DNA of 64,000 bases, taken from contig VWVT01000009.1 of assembly GCA_008638415.1 (NCBI GenBank), positions 274,691 to 338,690 on the forward strand, in the 5' to 3' direction. Within the stretch, counting starts at the first letter, position 1, and each line of letters starts with the position of its first letter. Under the pieces are notes generated by a model that saw only the letters and a program-made list of their open reading frames with translations, made no database searches and had not been told where the DNA came from. A program made the translations under genes and the position numbers. Source of the DNA: Nocardiopsis sinuspersici (GTDB lineage Bacteria > Actinomycetota > Actinomycetes > Streptosporangiales > Streptosporangiaceae). This document shows positions 26,690-35,318 of the stretch, in pieces.

Positions 26690-27424
26690 ATGCGACTGAT
26701 CCCGTCCACCCCCCTGTCGTGCCTGGGCACGGCCGCCGCCGTCATCGTCGTCGGCGGAGTCGTCCTCGTCGGCTTCGACGTGGTCGACATCGACGAGTCC
26801 GACATGGACCTCAGCCTCTCCTGGGGAGACGGCTTCTCCTGGGGAGACGGCTTCTCCTGGGGAGGCGGCGAGGAGTCCCCGGGCGAGGAGCCCTCCGCCG
26901 GTGCGAGCCCCGAGGAGGAGGCGGAGGAGGAGCAGACCGCGGCGGGCTACGGCCTGCCCGAGTCGTGCGCGGACGCCGGTGCCGCCGAGGTCGTCGGCGA
27001 CCTGGCGCCGGGAACCGTCCTCACCGAGGAGGTCGGCGAGGTGGAGGGGATCGACGGCGCCGAGCAGGTGGTGTGCTCGTTCAGCGACGGAGGCACCGGG
27101 CCCGACACCCCCTCGTTCACCCTCGTGTTCACCCTGAACGCCGACCCGAGCGTCAACCCGGACGTGGTGCGGGTGCCCGGCGAGCAGAAGGAGATGGGCT
27201 GGGAGGTGGACATCGACGTGGACGTGGACAACTACCACACCGACAAGGCCGACTCCCTGGGCGGCGAACTGGAGTACGTGGGCACGGTGGACGGCTCCAG
27301 CCGCCACCTGTACCTGTCGCTGCCCGGAGAGCTGTACGTCACGGCGATCGCCCAGTCCGAAGAGGTGCCGCGCGAGGACCTGGAGCGGGTGGTCATGCTG
27401 GCCGCCGAGCAGATCCGCGGCTGA
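26690..27424 (+). CDS. Membrane-anchored acidic protein with Trp-Gly-Asp repeats
   Basis: A 244-aa protein with a short cytosolic start (MRLIPSTPLSCLG) and one transmembrane helix (TAAAVIVVGGVVLVGF). The extracellular part opens with an acidic segment and three tandem copies of SWGDGF/SWGGG (about residues 43-60). An Asp/Glu linker follows, then a ~150-residue domain with two cysteines (ESCADAG, VVCSFSDGG) resembling actinobacterial DUF3558-like extracellular domains. The ATG is chosen so that the hydrophobic segment is N-terminal. Role unknown; exposed outside the membrane. Likely terminated by the hairpin at 27465. Confidence 0.7.
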   Translation: MRLIPSTPLSCLGTAAAVIVVGGVVLVGFDVVDIDESDMDLSLSWGDGFSWGDGFSWGGGEESPGEEPSAGASPEEEAEEEQTAAGYGLPESCADAGAAEVVGDLAPGTVLTEEVGEVEGIDGAEQVVCSFSDGGTGPDTPSFTLVFTLNADPSVNPDVVRVPGEQKEMGWEVDIDVDVDNYHTDKADSLGGELEYVGTVDGSSRHLYLSLPGELYVTAIAQSEEVPREDLERVVMLAAEQIRG

Positions 27425-27755
27425 GGAGCCTCCCGCGGACGGCGGGTCCTCCACGGACGGCGGAGGGGGCCACCGGGCGGTGGCCCCCTCACTTGCCGGA
27501 TGAGTGCTTGGTCAACCCCTGGGGGTGTCGTTCGGGCGCCGGCGGGGTTCTGGAGGATGCGTGAGCGGGACGACAGGTACTGCGGCCGGAGGCCGTCGTT
27601 CGAGGGCGGTGGCGGGCGCCGGCGCGGGCCGAACCCTCACACCGGAGGATCCGAGGGTTCCCGCCCACAGGGCGCCTGGACAAGGAGGGCTCCGCGCCGC
27701 AGGCGTCCGTTGAGGGTGACGGGCGTGCGGAGCGGAGCCCCAGAGCAAGCGCTGC
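27425..27755. other. 331-bp intergenic region between converging genes
   Basis: It contains the strong hairpin at 27465-27488 and otherwise GC-rich sequence without a supported gene. A TTGGTCAACCCC stretch near 27508 has no obvious role. Confidence 0.5.
27465..27488. terminator. Bidirectional terminator hairpin
   Basis: GGGGGCCACC (27465-27474) and GGTGGCCCCC (27479-27488) form a perfect 10-bp stem with the tetraloop GGGC, 41 bp beyond the stop at 27424 and between two converging genes. Confidence 0.85.
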
Positions 27756-29360
27756 CTAGTACTCCACCGGGATCTCCTCGAACTCGCCGAACGGACCGGC
27801 CCTCAGCGTCAGCGCCTCGACGTCCACCGGCGGCGCGGGGAACACCGCGACCAGGTTGTAGGTGTTGCCGGGCTGGAGCATGTGCACCTCGTCGGCGAAG
27901 CTGCTCTGGCGTCCCTCGCCGAAGTCCATCCGCGCCACGTACCGCACGAGGCCGCTCTCCGGCTCCAGGAGCTGGAAGCCGCCGAGCGTGCCCTTGCTGA
28001 ACTGCTCCGGGGCACCGGCCTGGACGGCCTCCTGGCCGCCCAGTCCGGGGATGGTCGGCTCGTCGGTGGTGTTGGTCAGCGACACGGTCCCGATGACGTA
28101 CGCGCCGTCGCGGCGCAGCGGGTAGACCTCCAGGCGCACCCCCTCCAGCTCGCCCTCGGCCACCACGGACCCCGGGTCGTCGCTGTAGGGCGCGGGCCAG
28201 GTGGCGCTGCGCTGGGCGGCGCCCAGGCCGTCGTCGTCGTACTCCTCCTCCTCGGTGGCCTCCGTGGTGGTGTCGAAGACGTAGGAGAACTCCACACGCC
28301 GGTTGCGGGCCCGGGCCGCGTCGTCGTCGGGGCCGCCCTCGCGGGCGATCGGCTCGTCCTCGCCGCGGCCCTCCACCTCCAGGGTGTAGTCGGTGCCGAG
28401 CTCCTCGGCGAGCAGGTCGCGCACGGTCTCGGCGCGCTTCACCGACAGGTTGTCGTTGTAGGCCTCCTCGCCGACGCCGTCGGTGTGGCCGATGACGGTG
28501 ATGACGGGCTCGTCGGGGTCGACGTTGTCGGCCAGGGTGGTGGCCGCGCGGCGTACCACGTCCTCGGCCTCGGCGGTCAGGTCCGAGCGGTCGAACTCGA
28601 ACATGACGTCGGAGTGCAGGGAGATGATCTCGCGGTCGCCGTCACGGGTGGTGGAGGCGATCTCGGAGTCGACGAAGCTCTGCACCCAGCCCTCGTCGGC
28701 CACGGCCTCCTCGTCGGGGCGGCGATTGGCGAAGGTGAGGTTCTCGCCGCTCGGCGGGGGGTCGTCCGGGGTGAGGTGGTCGGCGCCGTTGGGGTCATCC
28801 GGAGCCGGACGCTCCTCCTCCACGTCTTGGACGGGGATGCCCGTCATGGCGCCGAGGCCGCTGCCGACGAAGGTGACCTGCGCGACCTCGTCGGGAAGGC
28901 GCGGGAAGTAGCGCACGTACTCGTTGGTGACCCCGTCGTGGACCGGGTACAGGCCGTCCTGGTTGGGGCTCTCCGAGCCGTACTTGAGGCCCTCCTCGTC
29001 CAGGAACTGCCGGTAGACCCGGCCGGTGAGCGGGTCCACGAGGGTGTGGGCCATGCTCAGGTTCCGGTTGGGTCCGGAGAACTCGCCGGGATAGGTGATC
29101 TCGTAGTACATGACGGTGTACTCGTCGGTGCGCTCCAGGCCGGTGACGGCGAAGCGCATCTCGGTGTCCTGGCCGGTGTCCTGGAAGATGCGGCCCTCGC
29201 GTACGTAGGGGAACTCCTCCTTGACCTCGGGCGGTCCCGAGGCGTCTCCGAACGTCTCCGACCACCAGTCGGACACGTCCGCGGTGACCGTGCAGCCGCT
29301 GAGTAGGAGGCTGCCCGAAACCATCAGCGCGACCACGGTGAGGGGCGTCTTCCGCGCCAT
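27756..29360 (-). CDS. OmpA-family peptidoglycan-binding lipoprotein
   Basis: A 534-aa protein with lipobox LLLSGC (Cys about 22). Residues ~40-230 form a domain that I do not recognise. At about 245-365 an OmpA-C/MotB-like domain binds the peptide of peptidoglycan: EFDRSDLTAEAEDVVRRAATTLADN, GHTDGVGEEAYNDNLSVKRAETVRDLL, ARARNRRVEF. About 170 further residues follow, unlike the usual C-terminal placement of OmpA. In a Gram-positive it would link membrane and wall. The ATG at 29360 precedes the signal peptide directly. Confidence 0.87.
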   Translation of the reverse strand: MARKTPLTVVALMVSGSLLLSGCTVTADVSDWWSETFGDASGPPEVKEEFPYVREGRIFQDTGQDTEMRFAVTGLERTDEYTVMYYEITYPGEFSGPNRNLSMAHTLVDPLTGRVYRQFLDEEGLKYGSESPNQDGLYPVHDGVTNEYVRYFPRLPDEVAQVTFVGSGLGAMTGIPVQDVEEERPAPDDPNGADHLTPDDPPPSGENLTFANRRPDEEAVADEGWVQSFVDSEIASTTRDGDREIISLHSDVMFEFDRSDLTAEAEDVVRRAATTLADNVDPDEPVITVIGHTDGVGEEAYNDNLSVKRAETVRDLLAEELGTDYTLEVEGRGEDEPIAREGGPDDDAARARNRRVEFSYVFDTTTEATEEEEYDDDGLGAAQRSATWPAPYSDDPGSVVAEGELEGVRLEVYPLRRDGAYVIGTVSLTNTTDEPTIPGLGGQEAVQAGAPEQFSKGTLGGFQLLEPESGLVRYVARMDFGEGRQSSFADEVHMLQPGNTYNLVAVFPAPPVDVEALTLRAGPFGEFEEIPVEY

Positions 29361-29617
29361 GTGGGGGAACTCCGATCGTTGAGAAGACGTACGGGCAACA
29401 TCCTCCTGCACTCACGGGGTCGAACCGACCGCCCCGTCCCCTGTTGGCTGGATACGGCACCCTTCGGGAGGCCGTGTCCCGGCATGGGAGGAGGATCCGC
29501 ACCCGAAGGTCCGGCCGACCCACCGCCTCCACACGGTTCGCGCCCCTCTCGTGGCCGCACGGAAAAGAATTCCTCCAAGAGACCCATCCGCTCCCGCACC
29601 GGTCCCGAATAACCGAC

Positions 29618-31228
29618 GTGACCACCGAGACACGCGGGAACACCCCGCCACGCGACAGGCGACGGGTCGTCGTCGGATCAGTCGTGGGGCTGCTCACCGT
29701 GGCCGCCTCACTGGGCGCCGCGGAGCTGGCCGCAGGACTCCTCCGCACCGCTTCACCGGTGGTCGCCGTCGGCGACACGGTCGTCGACGCCTCACCGCCG
29801 GCCCTCGTGGAGGCGGCGATCGATCTGCTGGGCAGAGCCGACAAGGTCGTGCTCGTCTCCGGAATCGTCGCCGTCCTCCTGGGTGCGGGGACCGTACTCG
29901 GCGTGGCGGCGCTGCGACGTCCGATCGCCGGGTACGCGGGGCTGGCGGTGTTCGCGGCGGTCGGGCTGGCCGCCGTGCTTCCGCACCGCTCCGACGACCC
30001 GGGAACCCCGGTGCCCGTGGTCGTCGGAGCGGTGGCGGGGGCCCTGGCTCTGGCGCTCCTGCTGTGGAGTGCCCGTAGGACCTTCCAGCCGGGGAGGATG
30101 GGGGACCCGCGGACACCGGCGGACGCTGAGAAGGACGCCCCTCTCGCGACCGGACCGGACCGGGGCCCGGGCAGGCGCGGCTTCGTGCTCACCGCCGCAG
30201 GAGTCCTGGCCGTGTCCGGATCCGCCGGTGCCCTCGGGCGCGTGCTGCCGTCACTGGGCGGCGCGGGCTCCCGGTCCTCCCTCGCGCTGCCTCCAGCGGC
30301 CGACCCCCTGCCCCCGCTGCCCGCGGCGACCGACCTCGGGATTCCCGGACTGCCCCCCTTCACCACGCCCAACCGGGAGTTCTACCGGATCGACACCGCC
30401 CTCACCGTTCCACGGCTGGACTCCACCAGGTGGACGTTGAGGGTGCACGGGATGGTGGACCGCCCGTTCGAGATCGACATGGACGAGCTGCTCGCCATGG
30501 AGTTGGTGGAGGCCGACATCACCATGACCTGCGTGTCCAACCAGGTGGGCGGTGATCTGGTGGGCAACACCCGCTGGCTGGGCTTTCCGCTGGCCGCACT
30601 GCTGCGGCGCGCGGGTGTGCGGTCCGGTGCCGACCAGGTCCTCAGCACCTCCGACGACGGCTGGACCTGCGGGACACCGACCGAGGTCGTCATGGACGGG
30701 CGCGACGCGCTCCTGGCCGTCGGCATGGGCGGCGAGCCCCTCCCCCACGCACACGGTTACCCGGCGCGCATGGTCGTCCCCGGCCTCTACGGGTTCGTCA
30801 GTGCCACCAAGTGGGTCACCGACATCAAGCTCACCCGTTTCGAGGACGAGCAGCCCTACTGGGCACAGCGCGGCTGGGCGGTGCGCGCTCCCGTCAAGAC
30901 CATGTCCCGCGTGGACGTACCCGCTCCCCTCGGCAGGGTCGGCTCCGGCGACGTCGTCCTGGCGGGGGTGGCCTGGGCGCAACGCCGGGGGATCGACGCC
31001 GTCGAGGTGCGCGTGGACGAGGGCGAGTGGCGGCTCGCCGAGCTGGCCGCGGTGCCCGGGATCGACACCTGGGTGCAGTGGGTGGCCGAGACCGCCGTCG
31101 AACCGGGCCGGCACTCGGTCGAGGTCCGGGCCACCGACGCCACCGGATTCGCCCAGCCCTCGGAGCGGGTCGAACCGATCCCCGACGGCGCGACCGGCCG
31201 GCACAAGGTCCAGTTCATCGCCGAGTAG
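29618..31228 (+). CDS. Membrane-anchored molybdopterin-dependent oxidoreductase (sulfite-oxidase-like)
   Basis: A 536-aa protein starting at GTG (VTTETRGN). The first ~170 residues carry about four transmembrane helices (VVVGSVVGLLTVAASLGAAELAAGLL; IDLLGRADKVVLVSGIVAVLLGAG; AGYAGLAVFAAVGLAAVL; AVAGALALALLLWSA). A linker and a predicted helix lead to the oxidoreductase domain: RVHGMVDRPFEIDMDELL, ITMTCVSNQVGGDLVGNTRW (Mo-ligand Cys), PHAHGYPARMVVPGLYGFVSATKWV. A C-terminal Mo-co dimerisation-like domain follows. It heads a cluster with a fasciclin protein, sigK and rskA, an arrangement shared with other actinobacteria. Possible substrates are oxidised Met residues or S-oxides in cell-wall proteins. 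Confidence 0.87.
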   Translation: MTTETRGNTPPRDRRRVVVGSVVGLLTVAASLGAAELAAGLLRTASPVVAVGDTVVDASPPALVEAAIDLLGRADKVVLVSGIVAVLLGAGTVLGVAALRRPIAGYAGLAVFAAVGLAAVLPHRSDDPGTPVPVVVGAVAGALALALLLWSARRTFQPGRMGDPRTPADAEKDAPLATGPDRGPGRRGFVLTAAGVLAVSGSAGALGRVLPSLGGAGSRSSLALPPAADPLPPLPAATDLGIPGLPPFTTPNREFYRIDTALTVPRLDSTRWTLRVHGMVDRPFEIDMDELLAMELVEADITMTCVSNQVGGDLVGNTRWLGFPLAALLRRAGVRSGADQVLSTSDDGWTCGTPTEVVMDGRDALLAVGMGGEPLPHAHGYPARMVVPGLYGFVSATKWVTDIKLTRFEDEQPYWAQRGWAVRAPVKTMSRVDVPAPLGRVGSGDVVLAGVAWAQRRGIDAVEVRVDEGEWRLAELAAVPGIDTWVQWVAETAVEPGRHSVEVRATDATGFAQPSERVEPIPDGATGRHKVQFIAE

Positions 31229-31312
31229 GGACGAGGCCCCCGGTAAAGCCCTCACCCGCGAAAGCGCGGTGACACAAGTTAAACGAAGTTATTCAAGTTG
31301 AAGGAGAAAGAC

Positions 31313-31963
31313 ATGATCCGCAAGACCACCCTCACCGCCACAGCCGCCGCGGCCGCGCTCGCCTTCGGACTCACCGCCTGTGGCGGCGGTGCGGGAGACA
31401 GCGCCGAGAACACGGAGGAGACGCCCACCACCGGTGAGAGCGAGAGCGGCGCGAACACGGACGGCGGCGAGGCCACGACCGAGACCGCGGGCGAGAACTT
31501 CGGCTCCGGCTGCGCCGAGGTGCCCGCCGACGGCGAGGGCAGCTTCCAGGGCATGGCGGACGACCCGGTCGCCACCGCGGCGTCCAACAACCCGGTGCTG
31601 TCCACCCTCGTGACGGCCGTACAGGAGGCCGACCTGGTCGATACCCTCAACTCGGCCGAGGACGTCACCGTCTTCGCGCCGGCCGACCCCGCCTTCGCGG
31701 AGATCCCCGAAGAGGACCTCAACGCCCTCCTGGCCGACCAGGAGCAACTGACCGAGGTGCTGACCTACCACGTGGTGGAGGGGCGCCAGACCCCGTCCGA
31801 CCTGGAGAACGGCACGTTCACCTCGCTCCAGGGCGGGGAGGTCACCACCGAGGGCTCCGGCGAGGAGTTCACGGTCAACGGCGAGGCGGGCGTCATCTGC
31901 GGCAACGTGCAGACGGCCAACGCCACCGTCTACATCATCGACGGTGTGCTGATGCCCTCCTAG
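31313..31963 (+). CDS. Fasciclin-domain lipoprotein (MPT70/MPT83-like)
   Basis: A 216-aa protein with lipobox GLTAC (Cys about 23) and a Glu/Thr/Gly-rich spacer. A single FAS1 domain occupies ~75-216: NPVLSTLVTAVQEADLVDTLNSAEDVTVFAPADPAFAEIPEEDLNALL, LTYHVVEGR, GEAGVICGNVQTANATVYIIDGVLMP. Two Cys in the mature part (GSGCAEV, VICGN) match the disulphide of mycobacterial MPT70/MPT83, whose genes are SigK targets. The ATG follows AAGGAG at 31301-31306. Placed between the Mo-oxidoreductase and sigK, it is probably a surface adhesin. Confidence 0.92.
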   Translation: MIRKTTLTATAAAAALAFGLTACGGGAGDSAENTEETPTTGESESGANTDGGEATTETAGENFGSGCAEVPADGEGSFQGMADDPVATAASNNPVLSTLVTAVQEADLVDTLNSAEDVTVFAPADPAFAEIPEEDLNALLADQEQLTEVLTYHVVEGRQTPSDLENGTFTSLQGGEVTTEGSGEEFTVNGEAGVICGNVQTANATVYIIDGVLMPS

Positions 31964-32102
31964 GAGCGCCCGAGGGCGGTTCGACCCCCGGGCGGCCCGA
32001 GCGCTGACGCCGGGCCGTCCGGGACCACCGTCCCGCCGTCCGTGCGCGCGGGACCTCACGGGACGCACAAGGCAGTGCGGGAACACCAGGAAGAGGAGCG
32101 GG

Positions 32103-32714
32103 ATGGACGAGCAAGCCGCGATACCCCGTGGTCCCCGCGGGGTCGGGGCGCAACCGCCGACGCCGCCCGCCCAGCGGCTCACCGGCCTGCTCCGCCTGGT
32201 GGCGCGCGGGGACGAGAACGCGTTCGCGGAGGTCTACGACCTGACCAGTCCGTCGGTGTACGGGCTGGTCCGGCGCGTGCTGCGCGACCCCGCCCAGTCC
32301 GAGGAGGTCGCGCAGGAGGTGATGGTGGAGGTGTGGCGCACCGCCTGCCGCTACGACGAGAGGCGGGGCAGCCCCCAGGCGTGGGTGATGACGCTCGCGC
32401 ACCGCAGGGCGGTGGACCGGGTGCGCTCCGAACAGGCGGCCACCGACCGTGAGGCGCGAGCGGCGGCCTCGGACACCCGGCGTCCCTACGACGAGGTGGC
32501 CGAGGAGGCCACCGACCGGCTGGAGGCGCAACGGGTGCGCCGCTGCCTCGACACCCTGACGGAACTCCAGTGCCAGTCCGTACGCCTGGCCTACTACGGC
32601 GGATACACCTATCGTGAGGTGGCCCGCCTGCTTTCCACGCCGTTGGGCACCGTGAAGACGCGGATGCGCGACGGTCTGATCCGTCTGCGCGACTGCCTGG
32701 GGGTGGAGTGGTGA
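32103..32714 (+). CDS. sigK: ECF sigma factor SigK
   Basis: A 203-aa ECF sigma factor. Region 2 is ENAFAEVYDLTSPSVYGLVRRVLRDPAQSEEVAQEVMVEVWRTACRYDERRGSPQAWVMTLAHRRAVDRVRS. Region 4 is LTELQCQSVRLAYYGGYTYREVARLLSTPLGTVKTRMRDGLIRLRDCL. The sequence and the downstream RskA gene place it in the SigK group (ECF19-like). Such factors are held by a membrane anti-sigma factor and released on redox or reducing stress. Two cysteines (TACRY, RRCLD) lie where mycobacterial SigK has its redox-sensing pair region. The stop overlaps the rskA start. Confidence 0.92.
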   Translation: MDEQAAIPRGPRGVGAQPPTPPAQRLTGLLRLVARGDENAFAEVYDLTSPSVYGLVRRVLRDPAQSEEVAQEVMVEVWRTACRYDERRGSPQAWVMTLAHRRAVDRVRSEQAATDREARAAASDTRRPYDEVAEEATDRLEAQRVRRCLDTLTELQCQSVRLAYYGGYTYREVARLLSTPLGTVKTRMRDGLIRLRDCLGVEW

Positions 32715-33451
32715 GGAGGAGACTGAACCAGGACCCGCACATCCTCTCGGGGGCCTACGCCCTCGGCGCCCTGCCACCGGGCGAGAGCGTGCGCTTCGAG
32801 GACCACCTGGCCGACTGCGACTCCTGCGTACAGGAGATCCGCGGCTTCAACGAGACCGCCGCCCTGCTGGGCTCCGCCGCGGCGACCACGCCCCCGTCGG
32901 ACCTGCGCGGGCGTGTGCTGGAGGAGGTGGCGCGGACCCGGCAGCTCGCCCCCGCGCCCGAACGCCTGCCCGCTGCGCGCGAAAGCCTCTGGACCCGGGG
33001 CCTGGGCCTGGTGCTGGCCGCCTGCCTGGCCGTCGTGGTCGCCCTGGGCGTGGTCGTCCTGGACCAGGTCCGCCAGGTGCGAGAGCTGCGGGAGAACGAA
33101 CGGCAGATCGCGGCCGTGCTCTCCGCGCCCGACGCCGACCACGTCTCGGCCGAGCCCGTGGAGGGCGTGTCCGTGACCGTCGTGCACTCCGAGCGCGCCG
33201 GACGACTGGTGTTCAGCGCACACGGCCTGGAGCAACTGGAGGGCGAGGACTACCAGCTCTGGCTGACCCGCGACGACGGCAGCGTGTACTCGGCCGGGGT
33301 GCTCGCCGTGGACGAGTCCGGTCTCGTACTCCCGGTGCTGGCCGATCCCGAGGACGAGGCGACCGAGGGCGTGGCCGTCACCGTCGAGCCCGAGGGCGGT
33401 TCCGAACAGCCCACCTCCGATCCGCTCGTGGCGGTGCCCTTCGAGAGCTGA
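32711..33451 (+). CDS. rskA: Anti-sigma-K factor RskA
   Basis: A 246-aa single-pass membrane anti-sigma factor. The N-terminal anti-sigma domain (DPHILSGAYALGALPPGESVRFEDHLADCDSC) carries the H-x3-C-x2-C zinc-binding pattern. A transmembrane helix GLGLVLAACLAVVVALGVVVL lies near residue 100. The extracytoplasmic RskA domain ends DYQLWLTRDDGSVYSAGVLAVDE...VAVTVEPEGGSEQPTSDPLVAVPF. It starts with GTG at 32711, overlapping the sigK stop as GTGA; GTG 32708 is equally possible. It should sequester SigK until regulated proteolysis frees it. Confidence 0.92.
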   Translation: MRRRLNQDPHILSGAYALGALPPGESVRFEDHLADCDSCVQEIRGFNETAALLGSAAATTPPSDLRGRVLEEVARTRQLAPAPERLPAARESLWTRGLGLVLAACLAVVVALGVVVLDQVRQVRELRENERQIAAVLSAPDADHVSAEPVEGVSVTVVHSERAGRLVFSAHGLEQLEGEDYQLWLTRDDGSVYSAGVLAVDESGLVLPVLADPEDEATEGVAVTVEPEGGSEQPTSDPLVAVPFES

Positions 33452-33513
33452 CCGCTCCGGCGTCCGCGGCGGCCGACCCGCGTCGCGGACGCCGGGCCCG
33501 GGAGGATCCCCGG

Positions 33514-34866
33514 TCAGGACACGGACACGTCCTCCGGCCGGGGAAGGTCCCGCATGACCGGCGAGAGGCTGAACAGGGCGGCGAGCGCCGACACCAGGGC
33601 CATCGTCAGGAAGACCCAGGTGGGTCCGGCCAGGTCGAAGATCACCCCGATCCCGAGGATGCCGATCGGCTGCGAGACCAGCGCCATGAACGTGACCGCG
33701 CCCAGCACGCGTCCCTGGTAGCCGTCAGTGACCGACGCGGCGACGTAGCCGTGGAACACGGCGTTCACGCACGGCACGATGGCGAACACGCAGCCCATCA
33801 GCACACCGAGTGTCATCACGTTGGGCGCGGCCAGCAGCGCCAGCGCGCACACGGGGGCGGACCACGCGGCGGCGAGGAAGGTGGCCGACGGGCGTACCCA
33901 CCTGACGACCACCCCGGCGAACAGGGCTCCGACCAGGCCGCCGGTCCCGGCCAGGGAGACGGTCAGCCCGATCTGGAAGTTGCTGGCGCCCTGGCTCTCG
34001 GCGGTCGCGATGAGGGCCAGTGAGGCGCCCGTCTGAGTAAAGGTGAGATTGAATCCGACGATCCACAGGATCATCGGGCGCAGGATCGGGTTCCTGGCCA
34101 GCACGGTGAACCCGCTGACCATGTCGCGCAGGGTCCACCGGTCCGGCGGCTCGCACTCGCGGCTCTGCATGGGGCGGCGGATGAACAGCACCAGCACCGC
34201 GGACGCCAGGTAGCTGAAGGCCTCGGCCGCGAAGGGGAAGGCCCGGCCCAGGCTGAAGAGGGTCCCGGTGACGGGCGCGCCGAGGGCCGTGGTGGTGAAG
34301 AAGCGGATCTGGTTCTGCGCGGAGGCCTCGGCCACCTGCGGGGCGGGGACCAGTTGTTTGATGGAGGCCATCGCGACGGGGTTGGAGACGCCCATCATCG
34401 CCGCGGAGCCGACCGCGACGGCCACGATGAGGGGGAACGTGACGTTCTCGGTGACCAGGAGGGCGACGAAGAGGGACAGCAGCGTGAGGCGTCCGAGGTC
34501 GCAGCACAGCAGGACGGTTCTGCGGTCGACCCGGTCGGCGAGCGATCCGCCGATGACGGCGGTGACCATGGCGACGGTGACCTGGGACGCGCCGATGATC
34601 CCCGCCTGCGTGGCCGACCCCGCGAGGAGGAGGGCGAGGAGGGGGTAGGCGACCTCACCGCTCTCCTTGCCGAGCCCTGCGAGGAACCGGCTGGTCCAGA
34701 GGAGTTGGAAGTCGCGGTTGCGGATGAGGGGAACGAACTGCTCCGCACTGTCGACCGGGGGCTCCTGGGAGGGCCGTGATGGGCTGGACTGCTGTGCCGT
34801 CTGTGCCGTCGTCACGACCGGCTGACCCGTCCGAATACCCGGACGGGTGGCCTGTCGAGGGGTCAT
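33514..34866 (-). CDS. MFS transporter (MFS_3/EntS-like exporter)
   Basis: A 450-aa transporter with ~45 hydrophilic N-terminal residues and then twelve predicted helices. NRDFQLLWTSRFLAGLGKESGEVAYPLLALLLAGSA and GGSLADRVDRRTVLLCCDLGR (the A-like loop between helices 2 and 3) are typical of the MFS_3 branch. That branch contains enterobactin exporter EntS and macrolide exporter-like proteins. The upstream frame extends far past the chosen ATG (34866) but is not coding-like. It probably exports a siderophore, antibiotic or metabolite, and no biosynthetic gene beside it reveals which. Confidence 0.85.
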   Translation of the reverse strand: MTPRQATRPGIRTGQPVVTTAQTAQQSSPSRPSQEPPVDSAEQFVPLIRNRDFQLLWTSRFLAGLGKESGEVAYPLLALLLAGSATQAGIIGASQVTVAMVTAVIGGSLADRVDRRTVLLCCDLGRLTLLSLFVALLVTENVTFPLIVAVAVGSAAMMGVSNPVAMASIKQLVPAPQVAEASAQNQIRFFTTTALGAPVTGTLFSLGRAFPFAAEAFSYLASAVLVLFIRRPMQSRECEPPDRWTLRDMVSGFTVLARNPILRPMILWIVGFNLTFTQTGASLALIATAESQGASNFQIGLTVSLAGTGGLVGALFAGVVVRWVRPSATFLAAAWSAPVCALALLAAPNVMTLGVLMGCVFAIVPCVNAVFHGYVAASVTDGYQGRVLGAVTFMALVSQPIGILGIGVIFDLAGPTWVFLTMALVSALAALFSLSPVMRDLPRPEDVSVS

Positions 34867-35318
34867 GTCGTCATTATGCGCTTCTTGCCCGTATTGGCGA
34901 GGCTTTGATGGTTCTGTGCTCCGCACGGCGGAGATCGACTGGAAAATCCGCTCCGGACGTGGTGTAGACGGCTGCTCTTCCCAGGGGTGGGAACGGGCGG
35001 GCCGTCGCCGCCCACGGGAATTCACAGGCACTCTGAGCAGGCACGACGGTGCGAAAGAGCCTGTGCTGGCCGCATGTGGAAGGCCGGACGCCACGGTCCT
35101 GCCGAGACCGGTGGGAGCGATGGTGCCCGCGAGAAGGGAAGGCGACTGCCAGGAACGACGGCGGAGGAGGTCCGGGAGGCCGGCTCCGCACACCTGGCGG
35201 GGATGGCCGGGTCCGGCCACGAGGCCCGCCGGAGGGCTCCCCGCCTCCTCCGGTGCCGGGAGGGACCCCGGCGACCGCTGCCTGGAGCCCGACCCGGCCG
35301 GTCCCGGCGGTCGCCGCG
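34867..35318. other. 452-bp gene-free region between two minus-strand MFS genes
   Basis: No supported coding sequence. The segment 34867-34960 is less GC-rich and should hold the promoter of the MFS gene at 33514-34866. The end next to the second MFS gene contains a possible terminator (35269-35316). Confidence 0.5.
35269..35316 (-). terminator. Possible long-loop terminator
   Basis: CGGCGACCGC (35269-35278) and GCGGTCGCCG (35307-35316) pair perfectly around a 28-nt GC-rich loop, directly after the stop codon of the minus-strand MFS gene at 35319. Confidence 0.5.

Noticed and set aside
29410-29440. GGGGTCGAACC segment resembling a tRNA T-arm
   Set aside because: No acceptor, D-arm or anticodon stem can be built around it.
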